Of a stretch of 64,000 bases of DNA, positions 1-12,243 are shown piece after piece; positions within the stretch are counted from its first letter, which is position 1, and the number at the start of each line of letters is the position of its first letter. Source of the stretch: Aplectana chamaeleonis. Its lineage: Eukaryota > Nematoda > Chromadorea > Rhabditida > Cosmocercidae. The notes beneath the pieces are model-generated. The model was given only the letters and a program-made list of their open reading frames with translations, made no database searches and was not told the DNA's origin. Position numbers and translations under genes: made by a program. The stretch lies in NCBI GenBank assembly GCA_029168955.1, contig JAPDOI010000414.1, forward strand, positions 1 through 64,000, read 5' to 3'.

Positions 1-360
1 CGTACGGCGTACTCTTTATTTCGAGTCCCGCACACTTTCTACGGCGTCCAGCGCACTCCCATTTAGGTCCCAGACACTTTCCGCCAGCGTCCGGCGCACT
101 CTCTCATTTGGGTCCCGCACACTTTCTTACGGTGGCGTCCAGCGCACTCTCATTCAGGTCCCGATTAACACTTTCTACGACGTCCGACGTACTCCTCATT
201 TGGGTCCCACACACTTTCTACGGCGTGCGGCTCACTCTCCTCATTTAGGTCCCACACACTTTCTAAGGCGTCCATTTCATTATTTAGATTGCACCTTTGG
301 CGTCCGGCGCACCCTCATTCGGAGTCCCGCACACTTTCTACGGCGTCCGGCGCACTCTCA

Positions 361-626
361 TTTTTCCGCAGGGCTCCCGTAACCCTCCTTCGGAAATTTT
401 CCGAAGTGTCAGCCTGGATGAGCACATCGTTTCTAACCATGGCGTCCGGTGCACTCTGGCCTCATTTGAGTCCCAGCACACTTCTCTACGTGGCGTCCAT
501 GACTGCATACGCATCCTCTCATTTGGGTCCCACACATTTTCTACGGCGTCCTATCGTTCACTCTCATGTTTTGTTCAAGAATGATTACGGTAGCCTGCGG
601 AAAAAATTATCGGCATGGGCGTGCTT
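361..626 (-). mobile_element. TIR/TATA element in the satellite, copy 1 (degraded)
   Basis: The left inverted end contains CCGCAGGGCT and the right end AGCCTGCGGAAAAAATTATC. The centre (about 430-545) has been replaced by satellite-like sequence, so the TATA box and hairpin of the complete copies are missing. The strand given is that of the promoter-like module in complete copies. Confidence 0.7.
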
Positions 627-1713
627 GTATTTGGGTCCCACACACTTTCTACGGCGTCCGACGCACCTCCTCATTTGGGTCCCACATTAACTTTCTACGG
701 CGTCCGACGCACTCTCATTTGGGTCCCACACACTTTCTACGGCGTCCGGACGCACTGTTATTTGGGTCCCACACACTTTCTGCACGGCGCTCCTGGGCGC
801 ACACCCATTTGGGTCCCTTACACTTTCTACGGCGTCCGACATGCACTCTCATTTGGGTCCCGCACACTTTCTAACGGCGTCCGGTGCACTCTCTCATTTG
901 GGTCCTGCACACTTTCTAACGGCATGTCCGGTGCACTGTTATTTGGGTCCCGCACACTTTCTACGGCTTATGTCCGACGCACTTCCTCATTTTAATGGTC
1001 CCACACTTTCTACGGCGTCCGACGCACTGTTATTTGGGTCCACGCACATTTTCTACGGCGTCCGACGCACTCCCATTTGGGTCCCACACACTTTCTACGG
1101 CGTCCCGACGCACCTCCTTTATTTGGGTCCCACGCATTTTCTACGGCGTCCGACGCAATTCCTCAATAGGGCTGTCCCACACATTTTCTGGTACGGCGTC
1201 TTACGCACTCTCATTTGGGTCCCACACACTTTCTACGGCGTCCGACGCACTCTCATTTGGGTCCCACACACTTTCTACGGCGTTCTGCGCACACCCATTT
1301 GGGTCCCTCACACTTTCTACGGCGTCCGGTGCACTTTCATTTGGGTCCCGCACACTTTCTAACGGCGTCCGGTGCACTCTCATTTGGGTCCCGCACACTT
1401 TCTAACGGCGTCCGGTGCACTCTCATTTGGAGTCCCGCACACACTTTCTACGGCGTTCTTTTCCCCATGTGGGTCCGCACACTTTCTGCAGTCCGACGCA
1501 CTACTCTATTTGGGTCCCACACATTTTCTACGGCGTCCTACGCACTCTCTCATTTGGGTCCGCACACACTTTCTACGGCGTCCGACGCACTCTCATTTGG
1601 GTCCCACACACTTTCTAAGGCGTCCGACGCACTCCCTTATTTGGAGTCCCGCACACTTTCTACGGCGTTCTGCGCACACCCATTTGGGTCCCGCACACTG
1701 TTCTGCGGCGTCC

Positions 1714-2035
1714 GAAGCACGATCATCTTTTTTCCGCAGGGCTACCCGGCGTAACCCTCCTTCGGAAATTTTCAAGTGTCAGCCTGATATGAGCACATCG
1801 TTATAGCCAAATCCATCATCTTCGCACAATTTTCTGACGTCGGCTCCTCAGTCACTTAGGTCCCAGTGGCTTCTCGAAGAGAGCGGTGTGTGAATTGAAT
1901 TTTGCATACCGCCCTTCCCTTTTATACAACGCATGTTATGAGCGTGTGCTATCGTTCTCGTTATCACGTTTTGTTCAAGAATGATTACGGTAGTTCTGCG
2001 GAAAAAATTATCGGCACTAGGGCGTACGGCTTGTA
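1714..2035 (-). mobile_element. TIR/TATA element in the satellite, copy 2
   Basis: Nearly full-length copy of the ~302-bp element. Ends are inverted (TTTTTTCCGCAGGGCTAC on the left, GTTCTGCGGAAAAAATTATC on the right). Inside are the conserved AGTGGCTTCTCGAAGAGAGC segment and CTTTTATA, a TATA box on the minus strand. Small insertions relative to the copies at 10,200 and 19,288 suggest decay or base-calling errors. Confidence 0.8.
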
Positions 2036-5000
2036 TCTTGTTCGGATCCCGCACACACTTTCTACGGCGTCTTGCTCACTCCCACTTAGGTCACCTCACA
2101 GTTTTTATGGCGTCCAACGTACTCTCATTTGGGTCCCGCAACACTTTCTACGGCGTCCGGACGCACTGTTATTTGGGTCCCGCACACTTTCTACGGCGTC
2201 CTACGCACTCTCATTTGGGTCCCACACACTTTCTAACGGCGTCCGACGCTTCAACTGTTATTTGGAGTCCGCACACACATTATTTCTACGGCGTCCGACG
2301 CACTCTCATTTGGGTCCCACACACTTTCTACGGCGTCCGGACGCACTCTCAATTGAGTCCCGCACACTTTCTACGGCGCAACCTACGCACTACTCATTTG
2401 GGTCCCACACACTTCTCTACGGCGTCCGGCGCACTCCCGCATTTGGGTCCCGCACACTTTCTACGGCGTCCGGCGCACTCCCACTTAGGCTGTGTAGCTC
2501 GTTGAGTCCACTCCCAATTAGGTCCTGCTTTCTTACGGCGTCCGGCGCACTCCCACCTGGGTCCCGCACACTTTCTACGGCGTCCGGCGCACTCTCACTC
2601 TGGGTCCTGCGCACTTTCTACGGCGTTCTGCGCACGCCCTTATGTGGGTCCCGGCACACTTTCTACGGCGTTCTGCGCACTCTCATTTGGGTCCCGCACA
2701 CTTTCTACGGCGTCCGGCGCACTCTCATTTGGGTCCCGCACGCTTTCTACGGCGTCTTGCGCACTCTCATTCGGGTCACCGCATACTTTCTACGGCGTCC
2801 GGCGCACTCTCATTTGGGTCCCGCACACTTTCTACGGCGTTCTGCGCACACCCATTTGGGTCCCGCATGCTTTCTACGGCGTCCGGCGCACTCCCACATG
2901 GGTCCTGCACACTTTCTACGGCGTCCCCCGCGCTCTCATTCGGGTCACGCACACTTTCTACGGCGTTCTGCGCACACCCATTTGGGTCCCGCACACTTTC
3001 TACGGCGTCCGGCGCACTCACTTGGGTCCCGCACGCTTTCTACGGCGTGTGGCGCACTCTCATTTGGGTCCCGCACTTTTCTACGGCGTCCGGCGCACTC
3101 TCACTTTGGGTCCCGCACACTTTCTACGGCGTCCGGCGCACTTCCACTTGGGTCCCGCACCTTTCTAGGGCGTACGGCGTACTCTTATTTGAGTCCCGCA
3201 CACTTTCTACGGCGTCCAGCGCACTCCCATTTGGGTCCCAGACACTTTCTACGGCGTCCGGCGCACTCTCATTTGGGTCCCGCGCACTTTCTACGGCGTC
3301 CAGCGCACTCTCATTCAGGTCCCACACACTTTCTACGGCAGTCCGACGTACTCTCAATTGGGTCCCACACACTTTCTAACGGCGTCCGGTGCACTCTCAT
3401 TTGAGTCCCGCACACTTTCTACGGCGTCCTACGCACTCTCATTTGGGTCCCACACATTTTCTACGGCGTCCTACGCACTCTCATTTGGGTCCCGCACACT
3501 TTTTACGGCGTTCGGCGCACTCCTACTTGGGTCTCACACACTTTCTACGGCGTCCGGCGCGCTCTCATTTTGATCCTCACACTTTCTATGGCATCCGGCG
3601 CACTCTCATTTGAGTCCCGCACACTTTCTACGGCGTCCGGGTACTCTCATTTTGGTCCGCACACTTTCTATGGCGTCCGGCGCACTCTAATTTGGGTCCT
3701 CACACTTTCTATGGCATCCGGCGCACTCTTATTTGAGTCCCGCACACTTTCTACGGCGTTCAGGTACTCTCATTTGGGTCCCACACACTTTCTACGGCGT
3801 CCGGCGCACTTCCCTCATTTGGGTCCCGCACACTTTCTACGGCGTCCGGTGCACTCTCATTTGGGTCCCGCACACTTTCTAACGGCGTCCGGTGCACTCT
3901 CATTTGAGTCCCGCACACTTTCTTACGGCGTCCTACGCACTCTCATTTGGGTCCCACACATTTTCTACGGCGTCCTACGCACTCTCATTTGGGTCCCACA
4001 CACTTTCTACGGCGTCCGGACGCACTCTCATTTGGGTCCCACACACTTTCTACGGCGTCCGACGCACTCTCATTTGGGTCCCGCACACTTTCTACGGCGT
4101 CCGGTGCACTCTCATTTGGGTCCCGCACACACTTTCTACGGCGTCCGACGCACTCTCATTTGGGTCCCACACATTTTCTACGGCGTCTTACGCACTCTCA
4201 TTTGGGTCAAACACACTTTCTACGGCGTCCGACGCACTCTCATTTGGGTCCCACACACTTTCTACGGCGTCCGACGCACTGTTATTTGGGTCCCACACAC
4301 TTTCTACGGCGTTCTGCGCACACCCATTTGGGTCCTCACACTTTCTACGGCGTCCGGTGCACTTCTCATTTGGGTCCCGCACACTTTCTAACGGCGTCCG
4401 GTGCACTCTCATTTGGGTCCCGCACACTTTCTAACGGCGTCCGGTGCACTGTTATTTGGGTCCCGCACACTTTCTACGGCGTCCGACGCACTCTCATTTG
4501 GGTCCCACACACTTTCTACGGCGTCCGACGCACTGTTATTTAGGTCCCACACTTTCTACGGCGTCCGGCGCACTCTCATTTGGGTCCCACAGACTTTCTA
4601 CGGCGTCCGACGCACTCTTATTTGGGTCCCACACATTTTCTACGGCGTCCGACGCACTCTCATTTGGGTCCCACACATTTTCTACGGCGTCCGACGCACT
4701 CTCATTTGGGCTACCGTAACACACTTTCTACGGCGTCCGACGCACTCTCATTTGGGTCCCACACACTTTCTACGGCGTCCGACGCACTGTTATTTGGGTC
4801 CCACACACTTTCTACGGCGTCTTGCGCACTCCCATTTGGGTCCCTCACACTTTCTACGGCGTCCGGTGCACTCTCATTTGGGTCCCGCACACTTTCTAAC
4901 GGCGTCCGGTGCACTCTCATTTGAGTCCCACACGTTTTCTACGGCGTCCGACGCACTGTTATTTGGGTCCCACACATTTTCTACGGCGTACTACGCACTC

Positions 5001-5201
5001 TCATTTGAGTCCCACACGTTTTCTACGGCGTCCGACGCACTCTCATTTGGGTTCCACACACTTTCTACGGCGTACTACGCACTCTCATTTGAGTCCCACA
5101 CACTTTCTACGGCGTCCGACGCACTGTTATTTGGGTCCCACACATTTTCTACGGCGTCCTACGCACTCTCATTTGAGTCCCACACGTTTTCTACGGCGTC
5201 C

Positions 5202-5275
5202 GAAGCCGATCATTTTTTCCAGGTCATCAACCCTCCTTCGGAAATTTCTACGGCGTCAGCCTGATATGAGCACAT
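5202..5275. mobile_element. TIR/TATA element, left-end fragment
   Basis: Only the left end and the following CCTCCTTCGGAAATTT...GTCAGCCTGATATGAGCACA segment are present. Satellite resumes at the GGGTCCCGC that follows, with no right end. Confidence 0.7.
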
Positions 5276-7548
5276 GGGTCCCGCAAACTTTTCGCATTAC
5301 GGCGTGCTTGCACACCCATTTGGGCCCCGCAAACTTTCTACGGCGTCTTGCGCACTTCCACTTGGTCACCTCACACTTTCTACGGCGTCCTCCGCACTCT
5401 CATTTGGGTCCCACACAGTTTCAACGGCGTCCGGCGCACTGTTATTTGGGTCCCACGCACTTGCTACGGCGTCCAACCCACTCTCATTTGGGTCCCACAC
5501 ACTTTCTACGGCGTCCGACGCACTGTTATTTGGGTCCCACACACTTTCTACGGCGTCCGACGCACTCTCATTTGGGTCCCGCACACTTTCTACGGCGTCC
5601 GACGCACTCTCATTTGGGTCCCGCACACTTTCTACGGCGTCCGGCGCACTCTCATTTGGGTCCCGCACACTTTCTACGGCGTGTGGCGCACTCTCATTTG
5701 GGTCCCACACACTTTCTACGACGTCCGGCGCACTCCCACTTGGGTCCCGCATGCTTTCTACGGCGTGTGGCGCACTCCCACTTGGGTCCCGCGCACTTTC
5801 TACGGCGTTCTGCGCACGCCCATGTGGGTCCCACACACTTACTACGGCGTTCTGCGCACTCTCATGTGGGCCCCGCACACTTTCTACGGCGTCCGGCGCA
5901 TTCCCACTTGGGTCCCGCACACTTTCTACGGCGTCTTGCGCACTTTCACTTTGTCACCGCACACTTTCTACGGTGCCCGGCGCACTCTCATTAGGGTCCC
6001 GCACACTTTCAACGGCGTCCGGCGCACTCTCATTTGGGTCCCGCACACTTTCTACGGCGTTCGGCGCACTCCCACTTGGGTCCCGCATGCTTTCTACGGC
6101 GTGTGGCGCACTCATTTGGGTCCCGCGCACTTTCTACGGCGTTCTGCGCACGCCCATGTGGGTCCCGCACACTTTCTACGGCGTCAGCACTCTCACTTGG
6201 GTCCCGCACGCTTTCTACGGCGTGTGGCGCACTCTCATTTGGGTCCCGCACTTTTTTCTTCGGCGTCCGGCGCACTCCCACTTGAGTCCCGCACACTTTC
6301 TACGGCGTCCGGCGCACTTCCACTTGGGTCCCGCACCCTTTCTAGGGCGTACGGCGTACTCTTATTTGAGTCCCGCACACTTTCTACGGCGTCCAGCGCA
6401 CTCCCATTTACGTCCCAGACACTTTCCACCGCGTCCGGCGCACTCATTTGGGTCCCGCGCACTTTCTACGGCGTCCAGCGCCCCCTCATTCAGGTCCCAC
6501 ACACTTTCTACGACGTCCGACGTACTCTCAATTGGGTCCCACACACTTTCTAACGGCGTCCGGTGCACTCTCATTTGAGTCCCGCACACTTTCTACGGCG
6601 TCCTACGCACTCTCATTTGGGTCCCACACATTTTCTACGGCGTCCTACGCACTCATTTGGGTCCCACACACTTTCTACGGCGTCCGACGCACTCTCATTT
6701 GGGTCCCACACACTTTCTACGGCGTCCGGCGCACTCCCACTTGGGTCCCGCACGCTTTCTACGGCGTGTGGCGCACTCTCATTTGGGTCCCACACTTTTT
6801 CTACGGCGTCCGGCGCACTCTCATGTGGGTCCCACACACTTTCTACGGCGTCCTGCGCACTCTCACTTTGGTCCCGCACACTTTCTACGGCGTACGGCGT
6901 ACTCTTATTTGAGTCCCGCACACTTTCTACGGCGTCCAGCGCACTCTCATTTGGGTCCCAGACACTTTCCACAGCGTCCGGCGCACTCTCATTTGGGTCA
7001 GCCGCACATCGTTCTACGGCGTCCAGCGCACTCTCATTCAGGTCCCACACACTTTCTACGACGTCCGACGCAAACTTCATTTGGGTCCCACACACTTTCT
7101 ACGGCGTGCGGCTCACTCTCATTTAGGTCCCACACTTTCTACGGCGTCCGGCGCACTCTCATTTGTTCAGGTCCCGCACACTTTCTACGGCGTCCGGCGC
7201 ACTCTCATTTGGGTCCCGCACACTTTCTAACGGCGTCCGACGCACTCTCATTTGGGTCCCACACTTTCTACGGCGTCCTACGCACTCTCATTTGGGTCCC
7301 ACACATTTTCTACGGCGTCCGACGCACTCTCATTTGGTTCCCACACACTTTCTACGGCGTCCGACGCACTCATTTGGGTGCCATACACTTTTTGCGGCGT
7401 CTGGCTCACTGTTAATTGGGTCCCACACACTTTCTACGGCGAACTGCGTACACCCATTTGGGTCCCACACATTTTCTACGACGTCCTAAGCACTCTCATT
7501 TGGGTCCCACACACTTTATACGGCGTTCCTATGCACACCATTTGGGTC

Positions 7549-7835
7549 AAGCACGCCCATGCCGATCATTTTTCCGCAGGGCTACCGTAAACTTCCTTCG
7601 GAAATTTCTTCCGGCGTCAGCCTGATATGAGCACATCGTTATGCACTCCAACCATCATCTCGCAATGCTTCTCGGCGTCCTCAGCCACTCCCAGTGGGGT
7701 CCCGAAGAGACGGCGTCTGGCGCACTCCACTTCTTTTATACACCGCATGTTCTACGGCGTTCTTTTTGCGCATCATGTTTTGTTCAAGAATGATTACGGT
7801 AGCCCTGCGGAAAAATTATCGGCATGGGCGTGCTT
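7549..7835 (-). mobile_element. TIR/TATA element, satellite-mosaic copy
   Basis: Both ends are intact (AAGCACGCCCATGCCGATCA, and its inverted partner ending GGCATGGGCGTGCTT). The interior is a patchwork. Patches matching the complete copies alternate with short satellite words (GGCGTCC, GGGGTCCCG, CGGCGTCTGGCGCACTCC, CTACGGCGTTC) at the places where the hairpin and flanks should be. CTTTTATA is kept at about 7,734. Confidence 0.8.
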
Positions 7836-10199
7836 GTATTTGGATCCCGCAAACTTTCTACGGCGTCTTGCTCACTTCCACTTGGTCACCTCACAGTTTT
7901 TATGGCGTCCAACGTACTTTCATTTGGGTCGCGCACACTTTCTGCGGCGTACTGCGCAAACGCATTTGGGTCCCGCACACTTTCTACGGCGTCCGACGCA
8001 CTGTTATTTGGGTCCCCCACACTTTCTACGGCGTCCGACGCACTCTCATTTGGGTCCCACACACTTTCTACGGCGTCCGACGCACTGTTATTTGGGTCCT
8101 CCACCTTTTCTACGGCGTCCGACGCACTCTCATTTGGGTCCCACACACTTTCTACGGCGTCCGACGCACTCTTATTTGGGTCCCACACATTTTCTACGGC
8201 GTCCGACGCACTCTCATTTGGGTCCCACACACTTTCTACGGCGTGTGGCGCACTCCCATTTGGGTCCCGCACACTTTCTACGGCGTCCGGCGCACTCCCA
8301 CTTGGGTCCCGCATGCTTTCTACGGCGTGTGGCGCACCCCCATTTGGGTCCCGCACACTTTCTACGGCGTTCTGCGCACCCCCATGTGGGTCCCGCACAC
8401 TTTCTACGGCGTCTGGCGCACTCCCACTTGGGTCCCGCACGCTTTCTACGGCGTCTTGCGCACTTTCACTTTGTCACCGCACACTTTCTACGGCGTCCGG
8501 CGCACTCTCATTTGGGTCCCGCACACTTTCTACGGCGTCTTGCTCACTTCCACTTGGTCACCTCACAGTTTTTATGGCGTCCAACGTACTTTCATTTGGG
8601 TCGCGCACACTTTCTGCGGCGTACTGCGCAAACGCATTTGGGTCCCGCACACTTTCTACGGCGTCCGACGCACTGTTATTTGGGTCCCCCACACTTTCTA
8701 CGGCGTCCGACGCACTCTCATTTGGGTCCCACACACTTTCTACGGCGTCCGACGCACTGTTATTTGGGTCCCACACATTTTCTACGGCGTCCGGCGCACT
8801 CTCATTTGGGTCCCACACACTTTCTACGGCGTCCGACGCACTCTTATTTGGGTCCCACACATTTTCTACGGCGTCCGACGCACTCTCATTTGGGTCCCAC
8901 ACACCTTCTACGGCATCCTGCGCACACCCATTTGGGTCCCGCACACTTTCTACGGCGTCCGGCGCACTCCCACTTGGGTCCCGCATGCTTTCTACGGCGT
9001 GTGGCGCACTCCCACTTGGGTCCCGCATGCTTTCTACGGCGTGTGGCGCACTCTCATTTGGGTCCCGCACACTTTCTACGGCGTTCTGCGCACACCCATT
9101 AGGGACCCGCACACTTTATACGGCGTCCGGCGCACTCCCACGTGGGTCCCGCACACTTTTTACGGCGTCCGGCGCACTCCCACTTGAGTCCCGCACACTT
9201 TCTACGGCGTTCTGCGCACGCCCATGTGGGTCTCGCACACTTTCTACGACGTCCTGCGCACTCCCACTTGGGTTCCGCACACTTTCTACGGCGTGCGGCG
9301 CACTCCCACATGGGTCCCGCACACTTTCTACGGCGTGCGGCGCGATCCCACTTGGGTCCGTGCGCTTTCTACGGCGTCCGGCGCACTTCCATATGGGTCC
9401 CGCACACTTTCTACGGCGTGCGGCGCGATCCCACTTGGGTCCCTCACACTTTCTACGGCGTCCGGCACACTCTCATTTGGGTCCCGCACACTTTCTACGG
9501 CGTACGGCGTACTCTTATTTGAGTCCCGCACACTTTCTACGGCGTCCAGCGCACTCTCATTTAGGTCCCAGACACTTTCCACAGCGTCCGGCGCACTCTC
9601 ATTTGGGTCCCGCACACTTTCTACGGCGTCCAGCGCACTCTCATTCAGGTCCCACACACTTTCTACGACGTCCGACGTACACTCATTTGGGTCCCACACA
9701 CTTTCTACGGCGTGCGGCTCACTCTCATTTAGGTCCCACACACTTTCTACGGCGCCCGGCGCACTCTCATTTGGTTCCCGCACACTTTATACGGCGTCCG
9801 GCGTACTCTTATTTGGGTCCCGCACACCTTCTACGGCGTCCGGCGCACCCTCATTCGGGTCCCGCACACTTTCTACGGCGTCCGGCGCACTCTCATTTGG
9901 GTCCCGCACACTTTCTACGGCGTCCTACGCACTCTCATTTGGGTCCCACACATTTTCTACGGCGTCCTACGCACTCTCATTTGGGTCCCACACACTTTCT
10001 ACGGCGTCCGACGCACTCTCATTTGGGTCCCACACACTTTCTACGGCGTCCGACGCACTGTTATTTGGGTCCCACACACTTTCTACGGCGTTCTGCGCAC
10101 ACCCATTTGGGTCCCTCACACTGTCTACGGCGTCCGAAGCACTCTCATTTGAGTCCCACACACTTTCTACGGCGTTCTGCGCACACCCATTTGGGTCAC

Positions 10200-10501
10200 A
10201 AGCACGCTCATGCCGATCATTTTTTCCGCAGGGCTACCGTAACCCTCCTTCGGAAATTTTCCAAGTGTCAGCCTGGATATGAGCACATCGTTATAGCCAA
10301 CCATCATCTTCGCACAATTTCGACCTCCTCAGCCACTTCCCAGTGGCTTCTCGAAGAGAGCGGTGTGTGAATGACTGCATACCGCTCCTCTCCCCTTTTA
10401 TACCCCGCATGTTATGAGCGTGTGCTATCGTTCGTTATCATGTTTTGTTCAAGAATGATTACGGTAGCCCTGCGGAAAAAATTATCGGCATGGGCGTGCT
10501 T
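10200..10501 (-). mobile_element. TIR/TATA element, complete copy (302 bp)
   Basis: The terminal inverted repeat is about 45 bp: it begins AAGCACGCTCATGCCGATCA and the right end is its near-exact reverse complement, finishing GGCATGGGCGTGCTT. No transposase ORF is present. On the minus strand a TATAAAAG box (10,402-10,395) is followed after seven bases by an imperfect hairpin (10,387-10,358) with GAGCGGTATG pairing to CACACCGCTC. The 302-bp length is identical to the copy at 19,288. Satellite lies directly on both sides. It may be a non-autonomous DNA element or a module that moved with the satellite. Confidence 0.88.
10358..10402 (-). promoter_or_regulatory. TATA box plus start-proximal hairpin
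   Basis: TATAAAAG, seven bases, then a stem GAGCGGTATG/CACACCGCTC with a short loop. The arrangement recurs in a different element family at 13,111-13,152. A pol II start expected 25-30 bases after a TATA box would fall inside the hairpin. Function is inferred only from this arrangement. Confidence 0.45.
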
Positions 10502-11683
10502 GTTTTTGGATCCCGCAAACTTTCTACGGCGTCTTGCTCACTTCCACTTGGTCACCTCACAGTTTTTATGGCGTCCAACGTACTTTCATTTGGGTCGCGT
10601 ACACTTTCTGCGGCGTACTGCGCACACCCATTTGGGTCCCGCACACTTTCTACGGCGTCCGACGCACTGTTATTTGGGTCCCACACACTTTCTACGGCGT
10701 CCGACGCATTCTCATTTGGGTCCCACACACTTTCTACGGCGTCTGACGCACTGTTATTTGGGTCCCACACATTTTCTACGGCGTCCGACGCACTCTCATT
10801 TGGGTCCCACACACTTTCTACGGCGTCCGACGCACTCTTATTTGGGTCCCACTCATTTTCTACGGCGTCCGACGCACTCTCATTTGGGTCCCACACACTT
10901 TTTACGGCGTCCGACGCACTCTCATTTGGGTCCCACACACTTTCTACGGCGCACGACGCACTGTTATTTGGGTCCCACACATTTTCTACGGCGACCTACG
11001 CACTCTCATTTGGGTCCCACACACTTTTTACGGCGTCCGACGCACTCTCATTTGGGTCCCACACACTTTCTACGGCGCCCGACGCACTGTTATTTGGGTC
11101 CCACACATTTTCTACGGCGTCCTACGCACTCTCATTTGGGTCCCACACACTTTTTACGGCGTCCGACGCACTCTCATTTGGGTCCCACACACTTTCTACG
11201 GCGTCCGACGCACTCTCATTTGGGTCCCACACACTTTTTACGGCGTCCGACGCACTCTCATTTGGGTCCCACACACTTTCTACGGCGCCCGACGCACTGT
11301 TATTTGGGTCCCACACATTTTCTACGGCGTCCTACGCACTCTCATTTGGGTCCCGCACACTTTCTACGGCGTCCGACGCACTCTCATTTGGGTCCCACAC
11401 ACTTTCTACGGCGTCCGACGCACTGTTATTTGGGTCCCACACGTTTTCTACGGCATCCTACGCACTCTCATTTGGGTCCCACACACTTTCTACGGCGTCC
11501 GACGCTCTGTTATTTGGGTCCCACACATTTTCTACGGCTTCCTACGCACTGTTATTTGGGTCCCACACACTTTCTACGGCGTTCTGCGCACTCCTACTGG
11601 GGTCCCGCACACTTTCTACAGCGTCTTGCGCACCCCTACTTGGGCTCCGCACACTATCTAAGGCGTTCTGTGGATTTCTTCTG

Positions 11684-12243
11684 ATTCACACCGTGCGGCG
11701 TTCTAAAAAATACATCCAAGATCCCGCCGTATTGATTTAAGCGTTCAATCCTAAACAAATGCCTATCAGTGACGGTGTTTATTTCATTAGTTCATTTTTT
11801 ACGAATGAGTAAACGTCGGATGGTTTATAATAACATGTTTACGTGTTTTTGTCTCACTTGACCCTCAATTTTGAGGTCCCGCAAAAATTGAGCTACCAAC
11901 TTCAAATTTTGTCAGGAGCTAACGGCAATCATAACAAACTTTCTGGCCAAAAATCAGCTTTCTAGCTCAACGATAAGTGTTCCAACAAGATCATGTACGC
12001 CAACTGAAAAAAAAGGAGATGAACCCTTTTTTCGACCAAAATCACGTGGTTTTGACAATTTTTCTCGAATCTCAGGTAACCATTCCAGACCATTTTTTGA
12101 ACAGTTATTCAACTTTCCAAAGTATATCAAATGCAAAAAGAACGGACTTCCTACGTTCACTCTGGACCCTGATACTGAGATCAGGGGGTTGCGCGATGGC
12201 GAATCAAAGCCAAATCTGGTGAGCGCTTCGCGCTCACCACAAT
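11684..12243 (+). repeat. Satellite-cassette 3' tail, copy 1
   Basis: A ~560-bp non-satellite segment that follows the array. It recurs at 21,150, 28,185 and 30,738 with small differences. It starts CACACCGTGCGGCGTTC, contains the small hairpin CCTCAATTTTGAGG and CCTGATACTGAGATCAGG, and ends AAAGCCAAATCT followed by the hairpin at 12,218-12,238 and ACAATT. No coding potential is recognised. Confidence 0.85.
12218..12238 (+). other. Terminal hairpin of cassette 1
   Basis: GGTGAGCGC pairs perfectly with GCGCTCACC around a TTC loop and lies at the very 3' border of the repeat; flanking sequence diverges after ACAATT. Such a hairpin near a 3' border is a Helitron-like trait, but the CTRR end of canonical Helitrons is not seen. 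Confidence 0.7.

Larger units (their letters stand above)
1..11683. repeat. 42-bp minisatellite array, first and largest block
   Basis: Tandem copies of a 42-bp unit whose core reads TTTCTACGGCGTCC, then a variable CGACGCACTC/GGCGCACTC segment, CATTTGGGTCCC and ACACAC. Variants (GTTCTGCGCACACCC, GTGTGGCGCACTC, CACTTGGGTCCCGC) are interspersed. The unit is 14 codons long and stop-free in all three forward and two reverse frames, so it produces long overlapping ORFs (848 codons at 7,824-10,370) that repeat a 14-residue motif in each frame. No frame shows a gene-like start, splice pattern or domain. Higher-order copying is visible: 7,886-8,440 and 8,558-9,112 are the same block offset by 672 bp (16 units). 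The first ~5 kb carry many 1-2 base indels and the part after 7.8 kb far fewer. The array is broken by five copies of a TIR element listed separately, and it continues beyond the left window edge. Confidence 0.95.

Noticed and set aside
7824..10370. 848-codon plus-strand ORF, and other long ORFs in the satellite arrays (500, 521, 497, 491, 474 codons)
   Set aside because: They overlap each other in all frames, repeat a 14-residue motif set by the 42-bp period, run through embedded TIR elements, and have no independent gene signals.
1..11683. CRISPR-like array
   Set aside because: There are no unique spacers between repeats; units are contiguous and variable throughout. The genome is eukaryotic in character.
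12218..12243. Calling the cassette a canonical Helitron
   Set aside because: The hairpin fits, but there is no CTRR 3' end, no defined TC 5' end and no Rep/helicase gene in the window.
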